Source: Bacteroidota bacterium (lineage in GTDB: Bacteria; Bacteroidota; Bacteroidia; Bacteroidales; Prolixibacteraceae). Taken from it: 60,686 bases of DNA. The position numbers and the translations under genes are program-made. The stretch spans positions 1-60,686 of the forward strand of contig JAUYMU010000049.1 of the NCBI GenBank assembly GCA_030698405.1, written 5' to 3'. The notes under the pieces are model-generated. The model was given only the letters and a program-made list of their open reading frames with translations. It ran no database searches and was not told where the DNA came from. Positions 34,616-44,183 of this stretch are shown one piece after another. Positions within the stretch are counted from its first letter, which is position 1. Each line of letters starts with the position of its first letter.

Positions 34616-36241
34616 CTATCTTTTCTCGCGGATAGTTGTGCTTTCGCCAATCCAACCGCCAACTGAATAAGATTGACCAACTGTTAAGCCGTTGAAGAAG
34701 ATATCCTCTTTTGCAGGAAAATATTGTGAATAAAGAGAAATCTTTTCGTTTGCTTCCGCCTCTACTGATGAGTCCGCTCTTTTTGCTTTGGCGTAATAAT
34801 CAACTGCCACCAGAAATACCATCGAACGTTCAAAATCATTGTCTCCATAAGATTTGCTGTTATGAGCATAAACATCGCCCAGTAAAAGGTATGGTTTTCC
34901 GAAAGAAGGATTGTTTTCGATGGATTTCTTTAAATAAGTCTTTGCCGTTTGCGGACTACTTGAGAAATTCAAAGTTGCCAGTTCGTAATAGTATTTTGAA
35001 AGGTTCAACGGATCTTTTTCAGCATCGATTGCCAATTTGTAATAATCCTGGGCTTTACTATGCTGATCAGCTTTTATATACATACGGGCCATGTTATAGG
35101 CGGCTTCGGCTGACGGTTCAAGATGATAAAGTTTATCGGCAGCTTTTGCATACAATGGGCTCGCATCACATTTCTGACGGTCAAGCAACCTGATCATTTT
35201 TTTAAGATCGTCGATATTGGTGGCAACCTGATCGAATTTTGGAGTATAAATACTGATCAATGCTTCACAATCAGCAGCTCCGCTCGATTGGAAAACCTGT
35301 TCAACATTGTCACGTGCTATGATGAAATTGTTGTTTGCAGGATCTTTTGCAAGAGCGCTACTAATAATTTTTGAGGCCAGGTCATAATTTTCGATCACTT
35401 TTTCTTTTCCCAGTTCGCCAAGACCAAATAGTCCACGGGTTGATTGCATCAACAGAATAAGAACCGGCGCTTCTGATTCAAGTCCCTGAAGTTTAACTGA
35501 TTCTTCAAGATAATTATAGCCTTTCTTTAGTATTGGTTTTCTCTCTGCATCGGTCATATCTTCATTGTCAAGATGATATTTTAGATAGTCAGTTCCCTGA
35601 CGTCCCAATATATAACCTTTCTGATCGAAGTATTTAATGCGGCGATCGTAAACCTGCATAAGTGTATCAACATACTTATGTTTCAGGTTATTATCGCTTG
35701 TTCCTTCAATCAGGCTTTGATACATGGTAATACCATGCAAATAAATATTGATGGTTGATAACGGATAAGTTCTGTAAAGTTTTCTCCACATTCCAAGAGC
35801 TGACTTATAGTCCTTTTGGTCGTAAAACTGTTTCTCGAGTGTGTAAAAACTCATGAAATCCTTGTCTTTGGCAGCAATCAGTTCGGCGGATGTTTTTAAT
35901 ATCGCACCCGACTCGCTAACTTCTGCAGCATCAGGAATTGCTCCATCGAAACTGAAATCAATAACATTGCTGGTATTGGTTTCGATGTCAAGTTTCCGTG
36001 AATCATCTATAAAAGTAAATTTCAGGTATTTCGATTTATCCGGAACTTTAATTTCATAAACACCATCGAAGCTAGTCCTAAATACCTCGTTTGACCGGTG
36101 AGCTTCAACGGTTACCCCTGCAGCTACTTTGCCTTCCCTGTAAACAGTTCCCTTAACGACACGTTGTGCAACTGCCGAGTATGAAATCAATGCAGCAACA
36201 GCCAGTGTAAGGAAAATTGATTTTGATTTGAACGTTTTCAT
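34616..36241 (-). CDS. Exported TPR protein with CarboxypepD-like N-terminal domain
   Basis: A 541-residue secreted protein with a signal peptide (about 1-25, ending SAVAQR). A carboxypeptidase-regulatory-like beta domain follows (about 28-95: VVKGTVYREGKVAAGVTVEA). The rest is helical with tetratricopeptide-type repeats, clearest at about 370-480 (AAYNMARMYIKADQHSKAQDYYKLA, in parts). Such proteins act as scaffolds in the periplasm; no enzymatic motif is seen. Its setting between the porin-like gene and lptC suggests an envelope role. Confidence 0.8.
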   Translation of the reverse strand: MKTFKSKSIFLTLAVAALISYSAVAQRVVKGTVYREGKVAAGVTVEAHRSNEVFRTSFDGVYEIKVPDKSKYLKFTFIDDSRKLDIETNTSNVIDFSFDGAIPDAAEVSESGAILKTSAELIAAKDKDFMSFYTLEKQFYDQKDYKSALGMWRKLYRTYPLSTINIYLHGITMYQSLIEGTSDNNLKHKYVDTLMQVYDRRIKYFDQKGYILGRQGTDYLKYHLDNEDMTDAERKPILKKGYNYLEESVKLQGLESEAPVLILLMQSTRGLFGLGELGKEKVIENYDLASKIISSALAKDPANNNFIIARDNVEQVFQSSGAADCEALISIYTPKFDQVATNIDDLKKMIRLLDRQKCDASPLYAKAADKLYHLEPSAEAAYNMARMYIKADQHSKAQDYYKLAIDAEKDPLNLSKYYYELATLNFSSSPQTAKTYLKKSIENNPSFGKPYLLLGDVYAHNSKSYGDNDFERSMVFLVAVDYYAKAKRADSSVEAEANEKISLYSQYFPAKEDIFFNGLTVGQSYSVGGWIGESTTIREKR

Positions 36242-36271
36242 TATAGTAATTTTTATAAGGTTTCACTTTTT

Positions 36272-37555
36272 CTAGTCAAATTTACGCTTAATGAACCAAT
36301 AGTCGTAAAAATTTAAATATATACTAAATTTTGCGTAATTGTTTTTTGCAAGGTCGTAATCAGTAGTTCCCTTTTTACCAAGTTCAAATGCGAAATTTGC
36401 GGTCGATTTTGATTTCGGGAACGGTAGTCCTGCTCCAAAACTTATGCCAAACTCACTTATCTGATGGTTGTTCAATTTCAGGTATGAATTTTCGTAATGA
36501 ATTCCGGCCCTGTATTTCACTCTTTTCAAGTAACTCCTGATTGAAAACGCTTCAGGAATGTATTCAAATCCGGCCGAGAATCTATTCCTGTCAGTTATTA
36601 ACGGATCTGAGATACCCAGAAAGGTAGCTTTACTCCATGCTGCATAGTAATAATCAGCATTTATTTCGAGTTTGTTAATGTTGTTATACGATACTCCGAT
36701 ACCAAATGTTGAAGGCATTCCGATTATATTCTTAGCTTCTACTGCATAGGTGGTATCTAGTTTATCTTGAAATTTTGTTGTTCCGATTACTATCTCTTTA
36801 TACGTAAGAGATTGATAAAGAACAGTGAAGTCGGATTTGTTTTCAAATGTGATCCCCAATGTGAGGTATTGGTTTTGTTTTAATTTGTAATCGTATTGAA
36901 GCCCGTATGAAAGTGTGAAGTCACGAAGCCGGGTGCTTTCAGTTTTTGACAGTGAAAAGACAGTCGGATCTGCAAATTCCAGCTTCGTATTTTTGTTGAT
37001 ACGACCAAAAATATAATTCAGATTTGCCCCTAATGAAAGACCTTTTAAGGGACTGACTGCTACTCCGAAAAAAGCCTTGGAAGAAGATCCTTCACCAAAA
37101 TAACTGTTATAGGTATTTCCAACGTTGCTAAGACTATCAATAAAACCAACTTCGTAACCCATATCGGAAAAAGGTTGAATACCCATTGCCCCGCCTAACC
37201 ATTTTGTAACTGGCCAACTTAGTGAAAAGTAGCGGAAATTGATGTCATCGGTTTTTGTATTTCCAAAATTGCTCTTGTAGTTGGACAGCGTACCATCCAA
37301 TCCAAATTCGAAAACAAAAGACAAACTGTCGTTGGCTGTATAAGAAGCCGGATTCGCCGAATTAATCTGCACAGCATGACGGCTTCCCAAAGAAGCGCCT
37401 CCCATTGCTGCGGTGCGACCATAGCCGTAATGATGTAAATCACCTAATCCATATCTCGAAAAGGGAGAAGATGTGTTGTTGTTTTGCGCAAAGCCAGATA
37501 ATCCGCAGATAATCAAAACCATCACGACTGATAGTGCATTATTTCTTTTTCGCAT
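36272..37555 (-). CDS. Outer-membrane beta-barrel protein, porin-like
   Basis: A 427-residue protein with a signal peptide (about 1-23, ending GFAQNN) and then alternating amphipathic strands throughout. It opens SPFSRYGLGDL and has repeated YxYxF-type aromatics, as in FadL/OmpP1-like Bacteroidota barrels. The last residue pattern, with aromatics before a short basic end (YWFIKRKFD), fits a barrel terminal strand. It overlaps coaX by 17 bp, so the two are coupled. Substrate unknown. Confidence 0.75.
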   Translation of the reverse strand: MRKRNNALSVVMVLIICGLSGFAQNNNTSSPFSRYGLGDLHHYGYGRTAAMGGASLGSRHAVQINSANPASYTANDSLSFVFEFGLDGTLSNYKSNFGNTKTDDINFRYFSLSWPVTKWLGGAMGIQPFSDMGYEVGFIDSLSNVGNTYNSYFGEGSSSKAFFGVAVSPLKGLSLGANLNYIFGRINKNTKLEFADPTVFSLSKTESTRLRDFTLSYGLQYDYKLKQNQYLTLGITFENKSDFTVLYQSLTYKEIVIGTTKFQDKLDTTYAVEAKNIIGMPSTFGIGVSYNNINKLEINADYYYAAWSKATFLGISDPLITDRNRFSAGFEYIPEAFSIRSYLKRVKYRAGIHYENSYLKLNNHQISEFGISFGAGLPFPKSKSTANFAFELGKKGTTDYDLAKNNYAKFSIYLNFYDYWFIKRKFD

Positions 37556-38276
37556 TGTGTTCCAAAATCCTGTTTAAACCTATGAGGGTTAAATTAAAGT
37601 GTACAAATATGGAATAATTTAATTTTTTATCAAAAAAATAAGAATCACCCCCGGTCATAATGATATGTAAATTTTGATAATTTCTGTTAAATAAATCAAT
37701 GGTTTGTGCAATCTCAAAAAGAATACCGTTCTGTACTCCTGCACGGATTGCATCAATTGTATTTCTTCCAACCGGTTCAAAATCATCACTGTAATTAACC
37801 AGAGGAAGCTTTCCTGTAAAATGGTTCAGGGCTTTGAAACGCATTTCAAGTCCCGGTGAAATATTTCCGCCAATGAACTGGTTTTTTTCTGAAACCAAAT
37901 CGTAGGTAATGGCTGTACCTGCATCAATAATCAATAAATTCTGATCAGGAAAGAGTTCGTTGGCGCCAACTGCCGCAGCAATCCTATCTTTACCAAGCGT
38001 TTCTGGCGTTTCGTACAAATTCTCTATCGGCAGTTCTGTCAGATGGTCAAGTTCAATAAACTGATCAAATTCGTCGGACAAAACACGCTTTAATTCATCA
38101 TCGTATAGTTTTACTGAAGATAGGATTACCTTATTTAATTGTGGATAATCCTCCTTAAGCTTCAATACATGACTGGCAGTTAAACGATCAATCGGAACAT
38201 TGAACATCAGATCATGCTGGTTGAACAAAGCGATCTTTGTCCTGCTATTCCCTATATCTATTACGAGGTTTATCAA
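37539..38276 (-). CDS. coaX: Type III pantothenate kinase CoaX
   Basis: A 245-residue ASKHA-fold kinase phosphorylating pantothenate, the first step of CoA synthesis. Motifs: LVIDIGNSRTKIALF at the N-terminus (phosphate 1), TLGKDRIAAAVGA (about 93-105), IIDAGTAITYDLV (about 118-130), and FIGGNISPGLEMR. Lies 3 bp after nadC and overlaps the porin-like gene. The operon joins NAD and CoA synthesis with envelope genes. Confidence 0.93.
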   Translation of the reverse strand: MINLVIDIGNSRTKIALFNQHDLMFNVPIDRLTASHVLKLKEDYPQLNKVILSSVKLYDDELKRVLSDEFDQFIELDHLTELPIENLYETPETLGKDRIAAAVGANELFPDQNLLIIDAGTAITYDLVSEKNQFIGGNISPGLEMRFKALNHFTGKLPLVNYSDDFEPVGRNTIDAIRAGVQNGILFEIAQTIDLFNRNYQNLHIIMTGGDSYFFDKKLNYSIFVHFNLTLIGLNRILEHNAKKK

Positions 38277-38279
38277 TGA

Positions 38280-39122
38280 TTAGTCTTCTATACGTTGACT
38301 GATATCCAAAGCAGTGACCGAATGGGTAAGCGCTCCGATTGAAATATAATCGACACCGGTTGCCGCCACTTCACGTAAACGTTCGAGGGTGATGTTTCCT
38401 GAAGCCTCTATTTTTGCACGGCCGGCAATCAATTCAACAGCCTTCCGCATGGTTTCATTGTCCATATTGTCGAGCATGATAATATCAACTTTCGTATCAA
38501 TTGCCTCCTGAACCTGTTCCAGATTGGTGGTTTCAACTTCAATCTTTATGCCGTGTTCAACGCCGCTTCTGACTGCTTTTACTGCTGCTGCAATTCCACC
38601 GGCCACTTCAATGTGATTGTCCTTTATCATGGCCATGTCGTGTAATCCATGACGATGATTGCTGGCTCCTCCTGCTTTTACCGCATATTTATCAAGCTTG
38701 TTAAATCCTGGCAAGGTTTTTCTGGTATCCAGAATCACTGTCTGGAAATCTTTAACCGCATCGGCGTATTTGGCTGACATGGTTGCAATTCCCGACAAAC
38801 GCTGTAAAAAGTTAAGGGCTGTCCGCTCTCCGGTTAGCAGTGCACGGTAAGTTCCTTCAAACTCTACCAACACATCGCCATTTTTCACCTTTGCGCCTTC
38901 TTCTACCCGTTCATTCCAAATCAGGTCATGATCGAGCTTCCTGAAAACCATTTCGGCTATTGGAAGTCCGGCAACAACGCCATCAGCTTTGGCAACCATT
39001 TTAGCCTTGCGCCTTGATTCAGAGGGAACAATGTTGTTGGTCGTGATATCACCTTCACCAACGTCATCCATTAAGGCAAGATCGATGAGTGTGTGTGCTG
39101 CTTTTCTTACTTGTTTGTTCAT
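38280..39122 (-). CDS. nadC: Nicotinate-nucleotide pyrophosphorylase (carboxylating) NadC
   Basis: A 280-residue quinolinate phosphoribosyltransferase converting quinolinate and PRPP to NaMN. Visible family motifs: DVGEGDITT, ERTALNFLQRLSGIAT, DTRKTLPGFN (PRPP and quinolinate contacts), GGASNHRHGL, and EASGNITLERL. One base separates it from the nadB stop. Cytoplasmic, second enzyme-coding step of this de novo NAD unit; nadA is not in the window. Confidence 0.95.
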   Translation of the reverse strand: MNKQVRKAAHTLIDLALMDDVGEGDITTNNIVPSESRRKAKMVAKADGVVAGLPIAEMVFRKLDHDLIWNERVEEGAKVKNGDVLVEFEGTYRALLTGERTALNFLQRLSGIATMSAKYADAVKDFQTVILDTRKTLPGFNKLDKYAVKAGGASNHRHGLHDMAMIKDNHIEVAGGIAAAVKAVRSGVEHGIKIEVETTNLEQVQEAIDTKVDIIMLDNMDNETMRKAVELIAGRAKIEASGNITLERLREVAATGVDYISIGALTHSVTALDISQRIED

Positions 39123-39123
39123 A

Positions 39124-40716
39124 CTATTCGTTGCGAATTTCCTGATATATATACGGTTGACCTATTTGCTGAACCAGATGGGCACAAAACTTCGGATCTT
39201 CCAGTTTGAAGTCTTCCCGAATATGCCCGCCACGGCTTTCTTCCCTGATTAATGCTGATTTGCAAATGAGGGTGCAAATATCAGCAATGTGTTTGATTTT
39301 TAAAAGATTGTATTCATTAATTTTTTGCGGTAATTGAATTCTTATTGCATTCAGTTCTTCAATTGCCTCCGCTAGTTTTACTGCCGACCGCACAATCCCG
39401 GCTTTTTTACTCATCAATGCGGCAATTTTATTTTTTGTTTCCAGAAAAATATTTTCATTTTCCTGATCAACATGAATGCTGTTTAATTCAGGTAAATCCA
39501 TTGGGATATCAGCACGTTGCATTGCTTTTTCAGCTGCACGCTTCCCGAAAACCAGACACTCCAGCAAGGAATTGCTTGCAAGCCTGTTGGCTCCCATAAC
39601 GCCCGTCGAAGCCACTTCACCGCAGGCAAATAGCCCTTCGATGTTGGTTTCTCCGTTCAGGTCGGTCTGGATACCGCCGACCATATAATGTGCTGCCGGT
39701 GAAATTGGCAACAGGTCGCGGGTAAAGTCGATACCGTATTTTAACAAGGTTTGATGGATGTTCGAAAAGCGTTTCTTTACTATTTCAGGATTGAGGTGTT
39801 TTAAACTGAGGTAAAGAAAATCGGTCTGGTGCGACTGTAATTCATTATAAATGGCATAAGCTACCACATCGCGCGGGGCAAGTTCTGCAAGCGGATGGAT
39901 GTATTGCATAAATCGTTCGCCCTTTGGGTTCAACAACCAGGCACCTTCGCCGCGAACAGCTTCGCTGATCAGAAATGCCTCCTCGCCGGGAATACTCAAC
40001 GCCGTTGGATGAAACTGAATAAATTCGATGTCGGAAAGTTTTGCTCCGGCATGGTACGCAAGCGCAATCCCGTCGCCGGTGGCAGTGTGTGGGTTGGTCG
40101 AACGGTCGTAAATGCGCGACAGCCCACCGGTTGCAATGATGGTTGATTTTGATTTGAAAACAATGTTTTTACTGCTCACAAAATCGAATGCCTGAACTCC
40201 TGCGCAAATCTGATTGCTGACCAGAAGTTCGACCACCGTGGTATATTCAAATGCCTGTATGTTTTCTTGTTCCTGAACTTTTTTCAGCATGAACATTGTC
40301 AGACCTTTTCCTGTTGCATCGCCTCCTGCATGTAAAATGCGGCGAAAGCTGTGGCCACCTTCAAGTCCCTGAACAAATTGCCCGCTTTCCTTGTCGAACT
40401 GCATTCCGAGACGAATCAGTTCAAGAACGCAATCCTGTCCTTCAGTAACCAGTATTTTCACAGCATCAAGATCGCAAAGCCCACGGCCGGCAACCAGTGT
40501 ATCCTGAATATGGGATTCAAAGGAATCATTTTCATCCATCACAACAGCAATGCCGCCTTGTGCATAATACGAATTGCTAATATCGAGCTGCGATTTTGTA
40601 ATGATGGCAACACTCCCTTTTTTTGAAGCATGAAAAGCCGCCGTCAGCCCAGCCAAACCGCTCCCAACGATAATGGTGTCAAACTCTTTAATCTCAATGG
40701 AATTAACTTGTGCCAT
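39124..40716 (-). CDS. nadB: L-aspartate oxidase NadB
   Basis: A 530-residue flavoprotein oxidising L-Asp to iminoaspartate for quinolinate synthesis. FAD-binding GSGLAGLTAAFHA at the N-terminus, then SYYAQGGIA, EGGHSFRRILHAGGDATG, and the C-terminal SRGGHIREDF typical of this succinate-dehydrogenase-like family. First gene of nadB-nadC-coaX. A -7-type element is seen just upstream. Confidence 0.95.
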   Translation of the reverse strand: MAQVNSIEIKEFDTIIVGSGLAGLTAAFHASKKGSVAIITKSQLDISNSYYAQGGIAVVMDENDSFESHIQDTLVAGRGLCDLDAVKILVTEGQDCVLELIRLGMQFDKESGQFVQGLEGGHSFRRILHAGGDATGKGLTMFMLKKVQEQENIQAFEYTTVVELLVSNQICAGVQAFDFVSSKNIVFKSKSTIIATGGLSRIYDRSTNPHTATGDGIALAYHAGAKLSDIEFIQFHPTALSIPGEEAFLISEAVRGEGAWLLNPKGERFMQYIHPLAELAPRDVVAYAIYNELQSHQTDFLYLSLKHLNPEIVKKRFSNIHQTLLKYGIDFTRDLLPISPAAHYMVGGIQTDLNGETNIEGLFACGEVASTGVMGANRLASNSLLECLVFGKRAAEKAMQRADIPMDLPELNSIHVDQENENIFLETKNKIAALMSKKAGIVRSAVKLAEAIEELNAIRIQLPQKINEYNLLKIKHIADICTLICKSALIREESRGGHIREDFKLEDPKFCAHLVQQIGQPYIYQEIRNE

Positions 40717-40741
40717 CTGAAGAATTTTTCTTTCGAGGGCG

Positions 40742-40749
40742 CAAAGGTA
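40742..40749 (-). promoter_or_regulatory. Candidate nadB promoter -7 element
   Basis: On the minus strand the sequence reads TACCTTTG, a match to TAnnTTTG, 26 bases before the nadB ATG. No clear -33 element is visible, so confidence is moderate. Confidence 0.4.
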
Positions 40750-40776
40750 TAAAAACTGGGCAACAGCATGATGTGA

Positions 40777-41472
40777 TTAAGAATTTTTTATTTCGAGCAT
40801 AAAACCGCTGCCGTGAATGTTACGGATTTCAATCGAAGGGTCTTCAGAAAAGAGCTTCCTTATTTTTGTGAGATAGACATCCATGCTTCGGGCGGTAAAA
40901 TATCCATCGTCGCCCCATATTTTTTTGAGAGCCGTTTCGCGGGGCAATAATTCGTTCAGGTTGTCGCACAGCATTTTAAGTAGTTCGGCTTCTTTGGGCG
41001 ATAGTTTCTGTTTTGAACCTTCATGCTCGACAGTGCGCAGTTTGAAATCGAACTGATAGCTGCCAATCTGATAAAAGTCCGACTCTTTGGTTTGTATTCC
41101 TGACTGTCTTTTCAGGATGGCCTTGAGTTTAAATATCAGAACTTCGGTATCGAATGGCTTTGTGATGTAGTCGTCGGCGCCAATCCGGTAACCTTTCAAC
41201 ACATCATCGCGAAGGTTTTTGGCAGTGAGAAACAGAATCGGTATGCCGGAATTTATTTTCCTGATTTCAGTGCCAATCGTAAAACCATCAACATTGGGCA
41301 ACATCACATCCAGGATGCAGATATCAAAACTGCCTTTTGTGAATGTAGAAACTGCGTGAAGTCCGTCGTCCACCCAATCAACTTCAAAATCGCTGATTTC
41401 GAGGTATGATTTTAACACGGCTCCGAAACTCAGATCGTCTTCAACTAAAAATATGCGTGGTTTTGTCGTCAT
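40777..41472 (-). CDS. OmpR-family response regulator
   Basis: A 231-residue regulator counted from ATG 41472, one base after the kinase stop; the frame is open further up but that overlaps the kinase end. The receiver domain (1-120) has acidic pair EDD, phosphoacceptor Asp55 in ILDVMLPN, and Lys in TKPF. The C-terminal winged helix (about 135-230) has LSPKEAELLKML and VYLTKIRKLF. It acts with the adjacent kinase; the divergently encoded secreted protein is a likely target. Confidence 0.92.
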   Translation of the reverse strand: MTTKPRIFLVEDDLSFGAVLKSYLEISDFEVDWVDDGLHAVSTFTKGSFDICILDVMLPNVDGFTIGTEIRKINSGIPILFLTAKNLRDDVLKGYRIGADDYITKPFDTEVLIFKLKAILKRQSGIQTKESDFYQIGSYQFDFKLRTVEHEGSKQKLSPKEAELLKMLCDNLNELLPRETALKKIWGDDGYFTARSMDVYLTKIRKLFSEDPSIEIRNIHGSGFMLEIKNS

Positions 41473-41473
41473 T

Positions 41474-43123
41474 TTATTCGCGGATAAATGGGATAAACAC
41501 TTCAAATCGACTACCTTTTCCGGGTTCACTGTGCACGCTGATGCTTCCGTGATTGGCTTCGAGGACCGCTTTCACGTAGCTCAATCCCAATCCGAATCCT
41601 TTCACGTTGTGGATATTTCCGCTGGTTTGCCGGTAAAAACGCTCGAAGATACGGCTTTGAACCGCTTTTGTCATGCCAATTCCTTTGTCTTCAACCGCGA
41701 TCAGCACCCCTTTGCCAGTATTGCTGGTTGAGATTTTTATTTCAGGAGCAACCGATGAGTATTTATTGGCATTGTCGAGCAAATTGTAAATCAGATTGGC
41801 AAAATGGCTTGAATCACTTGTTGCCACCGGATTTGCTGCAATCAGTTCACTGGTTACGGAACCACCTTTTTTCTCTACCTGAAGCACGATGCTTTCGATG
41901 GCGTCTTCAATCACCTCATGTAAATTAATTGCTTTCCAATTAAATTCGAAATCTTTCTTTTCGAGCCGGGCAATGGTCAGAATGTCTTCAACCTGTTGGT
42001 TCATCCGCGCATTTTCCTTTTTGATCATTTCAGTATAAAACCTGATGCGCTCAGGATTCTCAATAATCTTTTGATTGGTAATAGAATCGGCGGCCACGGA
42101 AATGGTCGCGATGGGTGTTTTAAATTCGTGTGTCATGTTATTTATGAAATCCGACTTCATTTCTGAAATTTTCTTTTGCTTCAAGATAAAATAAATACTG
42201 ACCCCAAAAGTGACCAAAACAATGACAGAAAAAAACAGCGAAATGAGCAACAACCAATTCAGCGTTTTGTATATAAATGATTCTTTTTCAGGAAAATATA
42301 CCGAAAGAAGTGCGTTCTTTTGAAAAATACCGTGGGGGTAAAGGTTTACTTTGTAATTGCTGCTACTCAAGAGCAAAGTGTCTGCAGTAAATGATTTGTC
42401 GGTAAAAATCGAATCCTTAATGATGCCCAACTCGAATGGAATTGGAATATTCCGGTTTTCGAGTTCTTTTTTTAATACCTCATTCACACGTTCTATCGGA
42501 ACATCTTCTTCCCAGGTCGAAATTTCATGAACCGCTTTATCGGCAAGCCGCTTCATTTGCCGCGTTTTAAATTCCATGCGTTGTTTCAGCTTCCCTGCCG
42601 AGTCGGTCCAGGTTTGGAATTGCCCAACCAATGAATCGAACTTGTTAATTCCTTGAGCATAAACCGATCCCAGATTTTGGATGATACTGTCAGAATTAAT
42701 AACAACGATATTTTCTATTTCTGAATTTAAACTATCACCCTTCGTTGAAATCTGGTACTGAAATCCATTCCTGTTTTTACCGGCTTTTACGATCATTTCA
42801 ATCTGTTTTGCCGAAGGTCTTTTCGGAATTACAATCCGCCGTGGCGCCCTATTTAAATTATTTGGAGGAACAGGCGGAGGTGGAGGTGGAGCAATTCCGC
42901 GGAAGTGCATAGAATCGCTAAAAGCAAAATGATTGATCATCCGAAAGTCCTGCATGGTTTCGAGCCGGTTGGTGGTGCTGGTCAGCGCTTCGTTCACGCT
43001 GCGGTCGAACAACTCATTTTTGACACGGATGGCATTGTTCATCCATACCAATTGTATGATGATGATTCCGATAATCGAAATACCCATCAGCGCGATCAAT
43101 CCGGTGATAATTTTTTTATTCAT
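41474..43123 (-). CDS. Sensor histidine kinase
   Basis: A 549-residue kinase from ATG 43123 (MNKKIITGLIALMG). Two transmembrane helices (about 5-27 and 284-310) bracket a periplasmic sensor domain of about 255 residues with a proline-rich patch (APPPPPPVPP). HisKA has His332 in THEFKTPIA; the ATPase domain has NLLDNANKYS, EDKGIGM and GFGLGLSYVK. It signals to the OmpR-type regulator one base downstream. Sensor ligand unknown. Confidence 0.92.
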   Translation of the reverse strand: MNKKIITGLIALMGISIIGIIIIQLVWMNNAIRVKNELFDRSVNEALTSTTNRLETMQDFRMINHFAFSDSMHFRGIAPPPPPPVPPNNLNRAPRRIVIPKRPSAKQIEMIVKAGKNRNGFQYQISTKGDSLNSEIENIVVINSDSIIQNLGSVYAQGINKFDSLVGQFQTWTDSAGKLKQRMEFKTRQMKRLADKAVHEISTWEEDVPIERVNEVLKKELENRNIPIPFELGIIKDSIFTDKSFTADTLLLSSSNYKVNLYPHGIFQKNALLSVYFPEKESFIYKTLNWLLLISLFFSVIVLVTFGVSIYFILKQKKISEMKSDFINNMTHEFKTPIATISVAADSITNQKIIENPERIRFYTEMIKKENARMNQQVEDILTIARLEKKDFEFNWKAINLHEVIEDAIESIVLQVEKKGGSVTSELIAANPVATSDSSHFANLIYNLLDNANKYSSVAPEIKISTSNTGKGVLIAVEDKGIGMTKAVQSRIFERFYRQTSGNIHNVKGFGLGLSYVKAVLEANHGSISVHSEPGKGSRFEVFIPFIRE

Positions 43124-43202
43124 AGCCCAAAGATAATCATTAAAAACAGCGTTCACAGGACTTTAACTTTTTGTTAACGGATTTTAACCTGTCATTAACT
43201 CA

Positions 43203-43230
43203 TTGTTTGACAGAAGCAAACGTATCTTTG
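43203..43230 (+). promoter_or_regulatory. Promoter of the secreted-protein gene
   Basis: TATCTTTG (43223-43230) is a perfect TAnnTTTG -7 element, with TTG at 43203-43205 seventeen bases upstream as a possible -33. It lies in the 140-bp divergent region between the kinase gene and the secreted-protein gene, where the response regulator would bind. Confidence 0.5.
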
Positions 43231-43263
43231 TTTCAGAAATTATTTCACTAAAATTATACAACC

Positions 43264-43932
43264 ATGAAAAACACATTTGCATTATTGGGAATGGGATTGG
43301 CAACATTTTTACTTTCATCGCCAGTCATCGCTCAAAACACGAAGGAAATAAAAGAAACCCGGCACATTAAAATGACGAAAATTGAAAATGGCAAAAAGAT
43401 GGAACTCGATACTGTTCTAACCGGTAACGATGTTTTTATCTGGAACGGCGATACAATCGGACCGGCTGTGCACATCAAAAAGTTCAGCCCTTCGGGATTC
43501 GATAAAATGCACAACATCGATGTAAAAGTTGATCGTAGAGATGGAATGGAAAAGGTAATGATCTACAAACATTTTCCGCCAATGCCTCCGATGCCTCCTA
43601 TGCCACCAATGCGTCATATGAAAATGATTAAAGGAGCGAATTCAGGCCGGGTAATAGATTTGAATGATCCAAATATCATATCCTTCAAGAAAAAGAATTT
43701 AAGCGGCAACCGCGAAAAGATCGAAATCATTCGGGAAAAATCGCAAGATTCTGAAAATATGACTTTTGATTTTGAAGTCGGTGATGAACCTATGGCTCCG
43801 GAAGCGCCTGTGCACATCAGGGAATCTGAGGACAACAACCGGAAAATGAGGATTACAGAGAAGAAAATCGAATTGAATGATAAAAAGGAAAAAGAAATCA
43901 AGGTTGAAGTAGAGACTGAAGAAAATAAATAA
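43264..43932 (+). CDS. Secreted protein of unknown function with Pro-Met repeat
   Basis: A 222-residue exported protein with a signal peptide (about 1-23, ending PVIAQN). Around residues 104-118 is a run of PPM units (FPPMPPMPPMPPM) followed by RHMKMI. The remainder is highly charged, with an acidic/basic helical C-terminus (KIELNDKKEKEIKVEVE). Methionine- and histidine-rich patches can bind copper in other proteins, but this is only a suggestion. Divergent from the two-component system and probably controlled by it. Ends at a strong terminator. Confidence 0.65.
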   Translation: MKNTFALLGMGLATFLLSSPVIAQNTKEIKETRHIKMTKIENGKKMELDTVLTGNDVFIWNGDTIGPAVHIKKFSPSGFDKMHNIDVKVDRRDGMEKVMIYKHFPPMPPMPPMPPMRHMKMIKGANSGRVIDLNDPNIISFKKKNLSGNREKIEIIREKSQDSENMTFDFEVGDEPMAPEAPVHIRESEDNNRKMRITEKKIELNDKKEKEIKVEVETEENK

Positions 43933-44010
43933 TGTTTTGAGCCGTTATTCGGTTGTTCAAGTCGGAATTACCACTTGAAACATGAGTACAATTAAACAGC
44001 AAACAGATGA

Positions 44011-44033
44011 AGCCGGGATTAGCCATCCCGGCT
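44011..44033 (+). terminator. Rho-independent terminator
   Basis: Stem AGCCGGGAT (44011-44019) / ATCCCGGCT (44025-44033) with a 5-base loop and a T-run after it, 78 bp downstream of the secreted-protein gene. Confidence 0.85.
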
Positions 44034-44151
44034 TTTTTATGTTTGCATTTAGTGGTAAAAGTGTAGTTTTAAAAAATTCACTGCAATCGATTGCAAAATT
44101 TGTATTGAATTTATATGATTGACAACACCTGTTAATCCGACTTTTTATTTC

Positions 44152-44159
44152 TAAATTTG
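44152..44159 (+). promoter_or_regulatory. Promoter -7 element of the ECF sigma gene
   Basis: TAAATTTG matches TAnnTTTG exactly and is 24 bases before ATG 44184. This supports the ATG over the upstream TTG that overlaps the element. A convincing -33 element at 19-21 bases is not visible. Confidence 0.5.
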
Positions 44160-44183
44160 GCATCTACTAAACCTGTTTTGAAA

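Noticed and set aside
38139-38147. DnaA box TGTGGATAA
   Set aside because: A single copy inside the coaX coding region, not clustered; chance is sufficient.
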